Positions 16,249 to 24,627 of a DNA stretch of 64,000 nt are shown here, in pieces. The DNA is taken from the NCBI RefSeq assembly GCF_002095435.2, contig NZ_MJEJ02000025.1, positions 1-64,000 on the forward strand. Direction: 5' to 3'. A program made the translations under genes and the position numbers. This stretch comes from Williamsia sp. 1138. GTDB taxonomy: Bacteria > Actinomycetota > Actinomycetes > Mycobacteriales > Mycobacteriaceae. Every line of letters begins with the position of its first letter. Positions within the stretch are counted from its first letter, which is position 1. The notes beneath the pieces are model-generated. The model was not told where the DNA came from, ran no database searches, and saw only the letters and a program-made list of their open reading frames with translations.

Positions 16249-16713
16249 ATGAGCGACAACACGAAAGTCACTGTGGAACGCACCATCGAGGCGCCCGTCG
16301 ACGCGGTTTTCGACGTCCTCTCCAACCCTGAACGCCACTTGGAACTGGACGGCTCCGGGTTCATCCGGAGCGTGGACCACGCGGACCGAATCCAGAAAGT
16401 CGGCGAGGTGTTCACCATGAACATGGAGGGCGACCACGTGGGCGGCGAATACAAGACCGACAACCACGTGACCGGGTACGCCAAGGACAAGCTTCTGGCG
16501 TGGCAGACCGCGCCCGCGGGCACCGAGCCTCCCGGGTGGGAATGGTTGTGGGAGTTGGAGTCCCAGGGACCGAACGAAACCCTGGTTCGCCACACCTACG
16601 ACTGGTCAAAGGTCACGGACAAGAAACTGCTCGAACAGTTGAAGTTCCCGCTCGTCACAGAGGCCCAGCTGACCGACACTCTCGGCAAGCTTGCTGCCGC
16701 CTCCACTTCCTGA
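16249..16713 (+). CDS. SRPBCC-family (polyketide cyclase/START-like) protein
   Basis: A 154-residue helix-grip protein. It begins TKVTVERTIEAPVDAVFDVL, the usual first strand and helix of SRPBCC proteins, and continues with KVGEVFTMNMEGDHVGGEY, NHVTGYAKDKLLAWQTAP, LVRHTYDWSKV and a C-terminal amphipathic helix TDTLGKLAAAS. Members bind hydrophobic ligands in a central cavity. ATG 16249 (MSDNTKV) has GGAG close upstream, and the longer frame from 16150 is rejected. No linked pathway is evident. A hairpin terminator follows. Confidence 0.82.
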   Translation: MSDNTKVTVERTIEAPVDAVFDVLSNPERHLELDGSGFIRSVDHADRIQKVGEVFTMNMEGDHVGGEYKTDNHVTGYAKDKLLAWQTAPAGTEPPGWEWLWELESQGPNETLVRHTYDWSKVTDKKLLEQLKFPLVTEAQLTDTLGKLAAASTS

Positions 16714-16728
16714 TTCACATGCACCGAC

Positions 16729-16773
16729 CTCGGTCGCCGTCGCAGCAAGTCTGCGCCGGCGACCGAGTCGTTT
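16729..16773 (+). terminator. Probable rho-independent-like terminator
   Basis: An 11-base perfect stem, CTCGGTCGCCG (16729-16739) with CGGCGACCGAG (16757-16767), a 17-base loop and then TCGTTTG. It lies 16 bases after the SRPBCC stop. The T-run is short, as is common in GC-rich actinobacteria. Confidence 0.55.
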
Positions 16774-16820
16774 GTGGAAGATTTCGACCGCAGTAGGAGG
16801 GCCGGTTGGGGTCGGCGATC

Positions 16821-17243
16821 TCAGCTGTTCCAGGGACCGACGCCGCCGACCTTGTCGATTCGGATGCGGGTGATGTATCCGGGTGGCGCGTTCTCGGGTG
16901 GAAATCCCGAACCGGAAGGTGCAAGCGTCGCAACGAGGTCGGCGAGCAGTTCCGGCGCACCGCCCTCAAGGACGTCAGCGGTGCCATCGATGGCGAGGTA
17001 GGGCGTCATCAACGCATCGGAATCGGATCCCAGAATGGTCACTGCGACACGAGGGTCGCGGCGAACGTTACGGACCTTCTTGTACACCCCGAGATGAGCG
17101 GTCAGCAGCTCGTCGCCCTCCGGCGTCGTACGTAGCGCAACCCACACAACCGACACGTGTGGACTGCCATCCGGATTGAGCGTGACCAGGGTTGCGTCCG
17201 CGCCGGGACCGATGAGCGCGCGGGCGGAGTCGTCTAGTTTCAT
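16821..17243 (-). CDS. PPOX-class F420-dependent oxidoreductase
   Basis: A 140-residue split-barrel protein of the pyridoxamine-5'-phosphate-oxidase-like group, close in pattern to mycobacterial F420-binding proteins of the Rv1155 type. Motifs are ATLVTLNPDGSPHVSVVWV, HLGVYKKVRNVRRDPRVAVT and the C-terminal ITRIRIDKVGGVGPW. Such enzymes use F420H2 or flavin to reduce small molecules. The start ATG 17243 gives the usual length. It is convergent with the SRPBCC gene and divergent from the propeller gene. Confidence 0.82.
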   Translation of the reverse strand: MKLDDSARALIGPGADATLVTLNPDGSPHVSVVWVALRTTPEGDELLTAHLGVYKKVRNVRRDPRVAVTILGSDSDALMTPYLAIDGTADVLEGGAPELLADLVATLAPSGSGFPPENAPPGYITRIRIDKVGGVGPWNS

Positions 17244-17307
17244 GACTGCTCACAACGCGGCCCGGCAATCACGCATTCCCGCGTGAATGGTCTGCAACGA
17301 TCAGTCG

Positions 17308-18207
17308 ATGCGCGTCTCAAGCAGCCGAACGTTCGCCGCCCTGGCCACGGTCTTCGTCATGACGACCGGATGCTCGGAGAACACCGCGGACAGGGCGGGG
17401 CCAGTGCTCGCCGCCTTCGACGATGGAGGGGGTCAGGTGTTCGTGATGAACGTCGACGGCACCGGTCTGCGTCAGGTCACGCCGACCCTGGGCGACGACA
17501 CGACGGACTCGCGCTACGCGAACTTCGCCGCCCTGTCACCAGACGGTACTCGGTTGGCGTACACGCGGGGCGGAAAATTCATCGAGGTCGCCGACCTCCC
17601 ATCCGGCGCAACCACCACAGTTCACGACGGCGGGTATCAGCCCGCCTTCTCGCCGGACGGGTCGTCGATCGCCTTCGTCAGTTCAGGCTCGGGCAACATC
17701 AAGATCATGAATGCCGACGGTTCCGATGTGCGCGTCGTTGCTCGCGAGGAGTCCGCATCGCAAGTGGCGTTCTCGCCTGACGGTTCCCGAGTGATCTTCA
17801 ACGTGGCCGGATACCTCGTCGAGGTGTCTGTCACCGGCGGAGAATCGAGAGTCGTTCTGCGGGACCAATTCTGGAACGCGGACCCAGCATTCTCACCTGA
17901 CGGTTCCAGACTGCTGTTCTCGAGCAACCGCGGAGGTGACAACGGCTCGGAGATCTATTCGATGCCTGTTGCGGGCGGCGAGATCACCCCGCTCACCGAA
18001 ACTTATGCAGTGGGTCCCGAGTTCACAGCTGACGGTTCACGGATCCTGTACACCAGGGCGACGACGGAGGCCGGCCAGTTGGTGACCGATGTGGCCACCT
18101 CGACCCATGCCGAGCTCGCATCGATGAATCCCGATGGTTCGGATCAGAAGCGATTGACGCCTCGGTCAATCGCGGCTCAGGGTGTCAGCGTCGCTGGTGG
18201 GAAATAG
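17308..18207 (+). CDS. Exported TolB-like beta-propeller (possible lipoprotein)
   Basis: A secreted protein of about 299 residues. MRVSSSRTFAALATVFVMTT is a signal peptide followed by GC, a weak lipobox. The mature part has repeated WD40/TolB-like blades with the hallmark FSPDGS or LSPDGT (for example AALSPDGTRLAY, PAFSPDGSSIAF, VAFSPDGSRVIF, PAFSPDGSRLLF) and MNADGSD-type turns. These probably form a six-blade propeller outside the membrane that binds a partner protein or envelope ligand. ATG 17308 is chosen because it starts the signal peptide; an ATG seven codons upstream is possible. A membrane-protein gene follows on the same strand. Confidence 0.8.
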   Translation: MRVSSSRTFAALATVFVMTTGCSENTADRAGPVLAAFDDGGGQVFVMNVDGTGLRQVTPTLGDDTTDSRYANFAALSPDGTRLAYTRGGKFIEVADLPSGATTTVHDGGYQPAFSPDGSSIAFVSSGSGNIKIMNADGSDVRVVAREESASQVAFSPDGSRVIFNVAGYLVEVSVTGGESRVVLRDQFWNADPAFSPDGSRLLFSSNRGGDNGSEIYSMPVAGGEITPLTETYAVGPEFTADGSRILYTRATTEAGQLVTDVATSTHAELASMNPDGSDQKRLTPRSIAAQGVSVAGGK

Positions 18208-18235
18208 TCTGGGTCGACATCGATACCATTCAGCC

Positions 18236-19102
18236 GTGCGCGCCTTCGACACCTTCGTGACGATCTCGCTGTTTGTCCTGCTCATCTCTGCGGTGTTGTT
18301 CTCGGTGTACCTGGGTGGGATGTCGACCATGCTGAGCGACTCGGGTGCACCCGGTATCGCGGTCGGTGGAGTGTTCCTTGCCATCTTCGGGATACCGGTC
18401 ACTGCAGTGACCGTGTACGTAGCCGCCGTTCTGTTGGCATGGCAGGCCGATGGCCTCACGTTCTACTACCCCATCGTCGCGTTCGGGGTGATGGTTGTCG
18501 CCGCAGCGCTCGTGATGGTCGTCAGCGTGGGACTCATCGCGATGGGTCAGTGGATACACGAAAGAAACGCGTCGACGGCGCCGGCGGAGGCTTCGACAGC
18601 CACCGCGCGCGAGCCGAAAGTCCTGACCTACGACAGGACGCACTACTTCCAGGAGAAGAACCGCGACGCGGAACTCGGCGTCGAAAGACACACCGGGCGG
18701 CGCTATCTCGCGGTCACGATGCCGCAACGAGGCCAGGAGTTCCGGGAGTACTTCGGCCTCGACAAACAGACCTATGAAGCATTTGTCGCCGAACCCCAAG
18801 ACGCGATCTTCCTGGCCGACAGGTGCCGCAACGGTACGTACGTGACCGACAGGATGCCGTGGGCGGGATCACCTGTGCCCAAGCCTGTCCACGCCGGTCA
18901 GACCGGGTTGGCCCGAAAGCGGGCGATCCTGCTCACCGATGTTCCCACCGACGTTGCAGGTCTCGCCGCGGACCTTCCGCCCGGAATCCCCTACGTCGTC
19001 ATCGTCGATGATGGGGTCGATCCGGCGGGCAACGTCGGCGTTCATGCACACTCGGGCGCTCCGCGAATCCTCATCGCAGCTCATCAGCTCGGGCTCGGGT
19101 GA
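18236..19102 (+). CDS. Membrane protein with a C-terminal soluble domain, unknown function
   Basis: About 288 residues. Three hydrophobic helices lie in the first 110 residues (TFVTISLFVLLISAVLFSV, VGGVFLAIFGIPVTAVTVYV, IVAFGVMVVAAALVMVVSV). A soluble region then contains HYFQEKNRDAELGVERHTG, EYFGLDKQTYEAFVAEP and a final VDDGVDPAGNVGVHAHSG. No domain is recognised. GTG 18236 is preferred since the ATG at 18182 would overlap the upstream gene by 26 bases and add an unlikely polar leader. It probably shares a transcript with the exported propeller gene. Confidence 0.65.
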   Translation: MRAFDTFVTISLFVLLISAVLFSVYLGGMSTMLSDSGAPGIAVGGVFLAIFGIPVTAVTVYVAAVLLAWQADGLTFYYPIVAFGVMVVAAALVMVVSVGLIAMGQWIHERNASTAPAEASTATAREPKVLTYDRTHYFQEKNRDAELGVERHTGRRYLAVTMPQRGQEFREYFGLDKQTYEAFVAEPQDAIFLADRCRNGTYVTDRMPWAGSPVPKPVHAGQTGLARKRAILLTDVPTDVAGLAADLPPGIPYVVIVDDGVDPAGNVGVHAHSGAPRILIAAHQLGLG

Positions 19103-19134
19103 GCGAGGCGCCGGAAACACTCGTTTGACAGGCG

Positions 19135-20496
19135 TCAAACCCGAGAGTCGGGCCGCTTCGCAGACTCCAAGATCACATCGACCGCCCGCGCTGCGCTTTG
19201 GCAGGCGCCTTCCATCGTCGTGGTCCAGTCGGTGCGGGTCCAATCGCCTGCCAACGCGAGCCCTCGGACCGAGGTGCGCTGATCCGGACGAATCCCCGCA
19301 GTTCCCGGGCGTTGAGCAAAAGTGGATTTCGGCATCCGAACGACGTGACTGTGGACCACTGCGGCATCGGCCGCGCCAGGATAATACCTGCGCAGCATGT
19401 CCATCTGGATGTCAGTGATCTCGGAGTTGGATTTCTTGGTCCGTTCGTACGACGCCGACACCGTGGTGGAGTACAGATGGTTCCGAGATGCGTCGCGACC
19501 GTGCATTCGCTGACGATCCCAGACCTGCTCGAGTACCCCTTCGCCACCGAGGAGAACCTCTCCCCAGTCGGCCATTCCGATAGAGCGATCCAGGTACAGG
19601 TTGACGCTCACGATGGGGACCGGTGTCAGATGGTCGACGGCTTCGTAGATGCTCTCGTGTTCGGGGACCTGGTCGAGCAGTCCTCGCACGCTCCAGACCG
19701 GCACTGCGCAGATGACCGCGTCGGCCGACACCTGTTCGCCGTCGGCGAGCGTCACGCCGACCACGACGCCTTCGACCACGTCGACTGCAGCGACGACTGC
19801 CCGGTGACGCACCTCTACACCCGCGTCCGCGAAGACCTTCTGTGCGCCGTCGATGAAGAGGGTGTCGAGGTCGACGGTCGGATACCCGATCGAGATCGGC
19901 GTCCTGGTCTCGCGCGCCCGCCGCATACCGGTGACCAAAAGGTCCGCAGGTACTTTCGCCGATGAGATGTCGGGTTTGTCACCGGTCAGCCCGATCACGA
20001 TCCCGTCCCACAGCGCGTCGCGTGCGGACTGCGGCATGCGGATACGCCGGAACCACTCGTCTGCAGTGATGTCATCGAGCCAAGCGGGTTGACGGAGAGC
20101 CTGGCGGATCAGCGTGACCTGTGCTCGTGCTGTTCGAAGTCGGTCGAGGCCGGTGACGCCGGGTAGGTCACCGAACGCCGCCCTCAGACCCGCCATTCCG
20201 CCAAACGCCGACACGCGGGTATCTCCACCCGGCAGCCGAACCATCATGTGCCCGGGGAACTCGACATGCTCTCGGGTGCCGACGCTGTCCAGGTAGCGCA
20301 TCAGGTGCTGGTACCCGCTCGCGAACACATGCTGGCCGTTGTCCGGGACATCATCGACTGCGGGGACCGGCATGGCGATGGTCCGGCCGCCCAACGACCC
20401 CCGCCGTTCCAGCAGCGTCACCTGATGGCCGGCTTCCGTCAGCCACACCGCCGACGCCAGTCCGGCCAGTCCCCCGCCTACGACTACGCAATGCAT
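19135..20496 (-). CDS. hpnE: Hydroxysqualene dehydroxylase/phytoene desaturase-like FAD oxidase
   Basis: A 453-residue FAD-dependent amine-oxidase/desaturase-type protein, best matching HpnE (hydroxysqualene to squalene). It has the N-terminal dinucleotide fold VVVGGGLAGLASAVWLTEAG and LLERRGSLGGRT, the HVFASGYQHLMRYL segment, and a C-terminal FAD contact LALAGDWTRTDWTTTMEGAC with QSAARAV. It overlaps the DUF3995 gene by 13 bases and lies downstream of a photolyase gene on the same strand. No squalene or phytoene synthase is adjacent, so hopanoid versus carotenoid function is open. Confidence 0.75.
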   Translation of the reverse strand: MHCVVVGGGLAGLASAVWLTEAGHQVTLLERRGSLGGRTIAMPVPAVDDVPDNGQHVFASGYQHLMRYLDSVGTREHVEFPGHMMVRLPGGDTRVSAFGGMAGLRAAFGDLPGVTGLDRLRTARAQVTLIRQALRQPAWLDDITADEWFRRIRMPQSARDALWDGIVIGLTGDKPDISSAKVPADLLVTGMRRARETRTPISIGYPTVDLDTLFIDGAQKVFADAGVEVRHRAVVAAVDVVEGVVVGVTLADGEQVSADAVICAVPVWSVRGLLDQVPEHESIYEAVDHLTPVPIVSVNLYLDRSIGMADWGEVLLGGEGVLEQVWDRQRMHGRDASRNHLYSTTVSASYERTKKSNSEITDIQMDMLRRYYPGAADAAVVHSHVVRMPKSTFAQRPGTAGIRPDQRTSVRGLALAGDWTRTDWTTTMEGACQSAARAVDVILESAKRPDSRV

Positions 20497-21011
20497 GCCG
20501 CCACAGTAACGGTCAGCGCTGACCGAAGTGGCGGTTCGCTGCTCGGAGCGGGGTCGGGAATCGGTGAGATCTCCGGGTCATTCTTGAGATCTCGCTTGCG
20601 GCTGCCGCTCACCCACAGCCCGGTCAGCAAAGCACCACCCCATACCAGGAACAGGGGGTCCCATACGGCGGCGTGACCGATCATCGTTGCGCTGTCATAC
20701 CCCCCGCTGGGCTTGATCAGCCCCGCCAGAACAGCCCAGGCCGACAACGTGGACAGCCCGCCCCAGCCGACCAGGAGCACACCACCGACCCAGCCGCATG
20801 AGCGAACAGCGCGGTAGGAATGGCCCTGCCACCTCTCGTTGAAGGCCGGGGTCACCGCGGCGAGTGCTTTGAGAACAGCGAGCAGACCAAGCCCGATCCC
20901 CGAACCAATCGGATGCTCGTCGGCCAATTCGACGGCCCATCTGCCAACCGACTCGAGTTGCCACCGCCCACCGATCGCCCTGAGTAGAACCCTGATCTGG
21001 TGACGCCGCAT
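20484..21011 (-). CDS. DUF3995-like integral membrane protein
   Basis: A 175-residue membrane protein with about four hydrophobic helices (GIGLGLLAVLKALAAV, WVGGVLLVGWGGLSTLSAW, AVWDPLFLVWGGALLTGLWV and a C-terminal VTVAACIA). The pattern resembles DUF3995 proteins. The N-terminal MRRHQIRVLLRAIGG is basic and cytoplasmic. Its 3' end overlaps the start of the HpnE-like gene by 13 bases, indicating coupled translation, and the photolyase gene precedes it by 54 bases. Function unknown. Confidence 0.65.
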   Translation of the reverse strand: MRRHQIRVLLRAIGGRWQLESVGRWAVELADEHPIGSGIGLGLLAVLKALAAVTPAFNERWQGHSYRAVRSCGWVGGVLLVGWGGLSTLSAWAVLAGLIKPSGGYDSATMIGHAAVWDPLFLVWGGALLTGLWVSGSRKRDLKNDPEISPIPDPAPSSEPPLRSALTVTVAACIA

Positions 21012-21065
21012 GAGAATCAGTCGGCGAAGCTGTGGTCATTCTCGCCGTCGAGACGAAGAGCACGA

Positions 21066-22550
21066 TCAGAACTGGTCGCGAGCACGCTCCTGTTCGATCA
21101 CCGCGTCGAGGTCACTGAGCCTGTTCATGTTGGACACCTGACGGCGAGTCCGAACGTTGTCTCCCAACAGCTTCTGGTGTTGATGGGTGAAGTACCAGTA
21201 TCCGGCGGTGAACGGGCAGGCATCGTCTCCGAGACGCTTCTTGGGATCGAATTCGCAGTCGCTGCAGTGATCGGACATCTTGTTGATGTAAGCGCCGCCA
21301 GATGTGTAGGGTTTGGTCGCCATCAACCCGCCGTCTGCGTGCTGGCTCATCCCGACGACGTTCACCGGCATCACCCATTCGTAACCGTCGACGAAGTTGG
21401 CGGTGAACCAGGCCGTGAGCTCGGCTGGATCGTAACCGCGTTGCAGCGCATGGCTTCCCAGGACCATCAGGCGCGGGATGTGGTGAACCCAGCCTCGGTC
21501 CCGAACACCGGACAGTGCGTCGGAAAGACAACGAGCGGTGACCGCTTCCGCGTCCAGATGTCGAAACCAGTCCGGGAGAGGTGCGGTCGCGTCGAGTTCG
21601 TTGTTGGCGGTGTAATCGGCGCCGAAATGCCAATAGAGGTGCCAGATGAACTCGCGCCAGCCGAGGATCTGCCGGATGAAACCTTCGGCACTGGCCAGAG
21701 GTACCTCGCCCTCTCTCGCTACTCGCTCCGCCGCGTGGACAACATCGAGGGGGTCGAGGAGGGAGAGGTTCAACGGGACGGACAAAAGTGAATGCGACAT
21801 CGTCCAGTCGTCGCCCATGATCGCGTCCTCATACGGACCGAACGTCTCGAGGCGGTGGTCGATGAAAGTCCGCAGCGCCGCCTGCGCCTCATCCGCTGTC
21901 ACCGCGAACAACCGCGGGCCATCGACACCCGTCCAGGAGACGTTCAGTGCGTCGAGGTCTGCCCGCACCTCGTCATCGATGGCGTCCTCGGTCGGCCACC
22001 ACGGCTCGTCGACCCCGAGCGTGCGTCGCTTGGGCGGTGGCTTCCGGTTGTCGTGGTCGAAGTTCCAGGTACCACCGGCGGGCTGGTCACCGTCCATGAG
22101 CACGTCAAAGCGTGTTCGTTGCTCCCGGTAGAACGTCTCCATGCGAAACGATCTGTGTCCAGAGGCCCACTGCTCGAAGTCCTCGCGTGGCAGAGCAAAC
22201 GACGGATTCGGCAGGACCTCGCTGACCAACCCTTCGCTCGCGAGGCGGTGAACGAACTCATGTGCCGCCCGCGAGGTCGGCTCGTGAACGGCGACCGGAC
22301 CCGGCAATTCGGCGAGCACGTCCCGGTAGCCGACGCCCCGGATGTACCGGGCGCGGTCACCGAGCTCATCCGCCAGGTGACGCATGCCGGACAGGAGAAG
22401 GTGAGCCTTCTGTCGATGGCCGGCTCGGCGGTGAAGGGCGGCAGAGGACTCGATGAGAACAACATCGCGCTCGGCGTTCTCAGGGGAGGAATGGATGTGC
22501 GGACCGAGCTGATCAGCAAAGAGCCACAACGGCGCTGGACTACGAGACAC
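21066..22550 (-). CDS. Iron-sulfur bacterial photolyase/cryptochrome (PhrB-type)
   Basis: A 494-residue member of the FeS-BCP class, formerly called deoxyribodipyrimidine photolyase-related proteins. These repair (6-4) photoproducts with light or act as photoreceptors and bind FAD, a lumazine-type antenna and a [4Fe-4S] cluster. The start is LWLFADQLGPH. The cluster cysteines are C341, C429, C432 and C445, whose spacing (88, 3, 13) equals that of Agrobacterium PhrB as I recall it. GWREFIWHLYWHFG and HHIPRLMVLGSHALQ form the FAD region. The GTG start at 22550 lacks a strong ribosome binding site. A DUF3995 gene and an HpnE-like gene follow. Confidence 0.88.
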   Translation of the reverse strand: MSRSPAPLWLFADQLGPHIHSSPENAERDVVLIESSAALHRRAGHRQKAHLLLSGMRHLADELGDRARYIRGVGYRDVLAELPGPVAVHEPTSRAAHEFVHRLASEGLVSEVLPNPSFALPREDFEQWASGHRSFRMETFYREQRTRFDVLMDGDQPAGGTWNFDHDNRKPPPKRRTLGVDEPWWPTEDAIDDEVRADLDALNVSWTGVDGPRLFAVTADEAQAALRTFIDHRLETFGPYEDAIMGDDWTMSHSLLSVPLNLSLLDPLDVVHAAERVAREGEVPLASAEGFIRQILGWREFIWHLYWHFGADYTANNELDATAPLPDWFRHLDAEAVTARCLSDALSGVRDRGWVHHIPRLMVLGSHALQRGYDPAELTAWFTANFVDGYEWVMPVNVVGMSQHADGGLMATKPYTSGGAYINKMSDHCSDCEFDPKKRLGDDACPFTAGYWYFTHQHQKLLGDNVRTRRQVSNMNRLSDLDAVIEQERARDQF

Positions 22551-22634
22551 CGTTTCAGGCTACGCACGTCGTCGATGATTCTCAGGGCTCTCGGCAGGGG
22601 AATACAACTGCGTCCCTCTGGGTATCCCAGCCAT

Positions 22635-23087
22635 GTGTCCGAGTCTCAGGAGGCCCATGGCCTCGAATCCGCTGCTCTCGATGAACGACGTCCCGACGGT
22701 GTCTCCGATGACACCGTTGCCGCGGTCGGGAAGCTGTCCGAAGCGCTGGAATCTCTCGAGCGTGCCCGTGGGCACCTCTACTCCTTCCATCAGATGATGG
22801 GCCACACCGATCTACTCCTCGGGGATGCCGTCGACCAGCTGCGGGAGGCCGGTCACGGCGAGGTCGCAGACGAACTGGACAAGGAACTGGTCGGCCGAAA
22901 CGTGATCGAGGGGCGTTGGACCTTCCAGATCGTGGAGGACTTCGACGACAACTACTGGTCGGCCTTCCGCGAGCACGAGCGACGGACTCGGGACAAGCTC
23001 CAGGGTGGCGTTCGGCACGTGTTCGAGGCCGAGATGAAGGAACGAAGGCGGACCGGCGGCCGACGCCACCACGAAAGCAAGCCGTGA
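22635..23087 (+). CDS. Conserved actinobacterial protein of unknown function
   Basis: About 150 residues, highly charged and mostly helical: AAVGKLSEALESLERARGHL, YSFHQMMGHTDLLLGDAVDQ, ELVGRNVIEGRWTFQIVEDF, YWSAFREHERRTRDKLQGG, FEAEMKERRRTGGRRHHE. I recall similar short proteins in mycobacteria and relatives, without a function. GTG 22635 is the nearest plausible start; the open frame runs 800 bases further upstream, but that part is antisense to the photolyase gene. It is divergent from the photolyase gene. No motif suggests an enzyme. Confidence 0.6.
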   Translation: MSESQEAHGLESAALDERRPDGVSDDTVAAVGKLSEALESLERARGHLYSFHQMMGHTDLLLGDAVDQLREAGHGEVADELDKELVGRNVIEGRWTFQIVEDFDDNYWSAFREHERRTRDKLQGGVRHVFEAEMKERRRTGGRRHHESKP

Positions 23088-23365
23088 CGATATAGCCGGC
23101 ACCCAGTGATCGGCTCGGATGCATGACCCGACCGCCGAGCTGTCTCGACCTGTACGTCTTGACACCTGCTCAGAACGCGGGTTTCGTTGTAGGTGCTGAG
23201 AACACAGCCGGCCCGGGACCGGTGGTGCCGCCCCTGGGTCGTGCCGCCGGGGAGTGAATGCCGCCCGGAACAGTGTTTTGGTTCGTCCGCATCTACGGCA
23301 AAACGGTCGAACGTCGCTCACGCATCCGGTCCGGTGACTCGGGTCGATGCCAATCGGAGTTGACG

Positions 23366-24598
23366 GTGGCCATCACCGACATCGCGCAGTTCGCCCATCT
23401 GACGGACGTCGACGTCAAAGCGCTTGGCGACGAACTGGACTCGATACGATCAGATGTCGAGGGCGATCGCGGAGTCCTCGACGCCAGATACATCAGACGC
23501 ACGATCGCGTTACAACGCGGCCTCGAGGTCTGCGCTCGCGCCACCCTCCTGGGTTCTCGCCGCCGCCCGCTGTGGTTGTTGGGAACCGGCTTCCTGTCCG
23601 CGTCGAAAGTCATCGAGAACATGGAACTCGCCCACAACATCTCGCACGGGCAATGGGATTGGATGAACGACCCGGAGATCCACAGCAACACGTGGGAATG
23701 GGATCAGGTGGGGCCATCGTCGCAATGGAAACGAGCCCACAACTACACCCACCACATCTACACGAACATCGTCGGCATGGATGACGACATCGGTTTCGGA
23801 ATCCTACGGATGACGCGCGACGTGCCTTGGCGGCCTGCGAATCTGATCCAGCCCTTCGCGAACATCATCCTCGCGGTGACATTCGAATGGGGCATCGCGC
23901 GGCATGACCTGGACGCGCAGAAGAAGTTGGACGGGGTCGGACCGCACCAGCGCGGTTCGCAGGCCAGCGCAGTCTTCTACCGAAAGATCGGGAGGCAACT
24001 GGGAAAAGACTTCGTGCTCTTCCCTGCCCTCGCCGGGCGGTCGTGGAGGACCACCGTAACCGCCAATGCCACTGCGAACCTGATCCGGAACCTCTGGGCA
24101 TACCTGGTGATCTTCTGTGGCCACTTTCCCGACGGGGCAGAAAAGTTCACCGTCAAGCAGTACGAGACAGAGACAAAGCCGGAGTGGTACCTGCGACAGA
24201 TGCTCGGCAGCGCCAACTTTCGGGCCGGACCATTGATGGCCTTCATGAGCGGAAACCTGTGCTATCAGATCGAGCACCACTTGTTCCCCGATCTACCGAG
24301 CAATCGCTATGTCGAGATCGCGCAACGGGTGGAGGCGTTGTGCGACAAGTACGACCTCCCGTATACGACGGGATCCCTGGGCCGGCAGTACTGGTTGGCG
24401 TTGCGGACGATACACAAGCTCGCACTCCCCGACCGCTTTCTGGACCGCACGTCGGACGACGCGCCGGAAACGAGCTCCGAACGCCGTTTCTCGTTCACCG
24501 GTCCACACCTGACGACCGCCGCCGGTGAAGGTCGTCGACACGGGCTGAGGTCTGCCCTCAGAGACACCCGTCAAGCCCGAGTCCCCGAAAAGGGGTAG
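23366..24598 (+). CDS. Membrane-bound acyl-CoA (delta-9) fatty acid desaturase, DesA3 paralogue
   Basis: A 410-residue di-iron desaturase. The histidine boxes are HNISH (90-94), HNYTHH (125-130) and QIEHH (301-305), with NFRAGPLMAFMSGN before the last. GTG 23366 is chosen from GGAG upstream and from alignment with the second desaturase here (34946-36184), which begins MAITDIDLYAHLTD against AITDIAQFAHLTD. The two share most of their sequence, including DARYIRR and NFIRN/NLIRN-type segments. This copy has no adjacent reductase gene and presumably borrows electrons from the 36197-37312 product or another reductase. It converges with malQ. Confidence 0.9.
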   Translation: MAITDIAQFAHLTDVDVKALGDELDSIRSDVEGDRGVLDARYIRRTIALQRGLEVCARATLLGSRRRPLWLLGTGFLSASKVIENMELAHNISHGQWDWMNDPEIHSNTWEWDQVGPSSQWKRAHNYTHHIYTNIVGMDDDIGFGILRMTRDVPWRPANLIQPFANIILAVTFEWGIARHDLDAQKKLDGVGPHQRGSQASAVFYRKIGRQLGKDFVLFPALAGRSWRTTVTANATANLIRNLWAYLVIFCGHFPDGAEKFTVKQYETETKPEWYLRQMLGSANFRAGPLMAFMSGNLCYQIEHHLFPDLPSNRYVEIAQRVEALCDKYDLPYTTGSLGRQYWLALRTIHKLALPDRFLDRTSDDAPETSSERRFSFTGPHLTTAAGEGRRHGLRSALRDTRQARVPEKG

Positions 24599-24627
24599 CC
24601 GAGCCCAGATGAACGCGTCCTGCGCCG

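Noticed and set aside
19123-19140. GTTTGAC-AGGC-GTCAAAC palindrome resembling the 12298 operator
   Set aside because: It lies at the 3' end of the HpnE-like gene between convergent genes, not in a promoter, so a regulatory role is unlikely. It may be a chance match or a weak terminator.
21792-22634. Upstream extension of the 22635-23087 gene
   Set aside because: This part is antisense to the photolyase gene and low in recognisable structure; a GTG at 22635 fits the conserved region.
23155-23175. CTTGACACCTGCTCAG as an operator of the first desaturase
   Set aside because: Only the left half matches the 12298 site, and no second site lies at 22 bases, so it is more likely a chance -35-like sequence.
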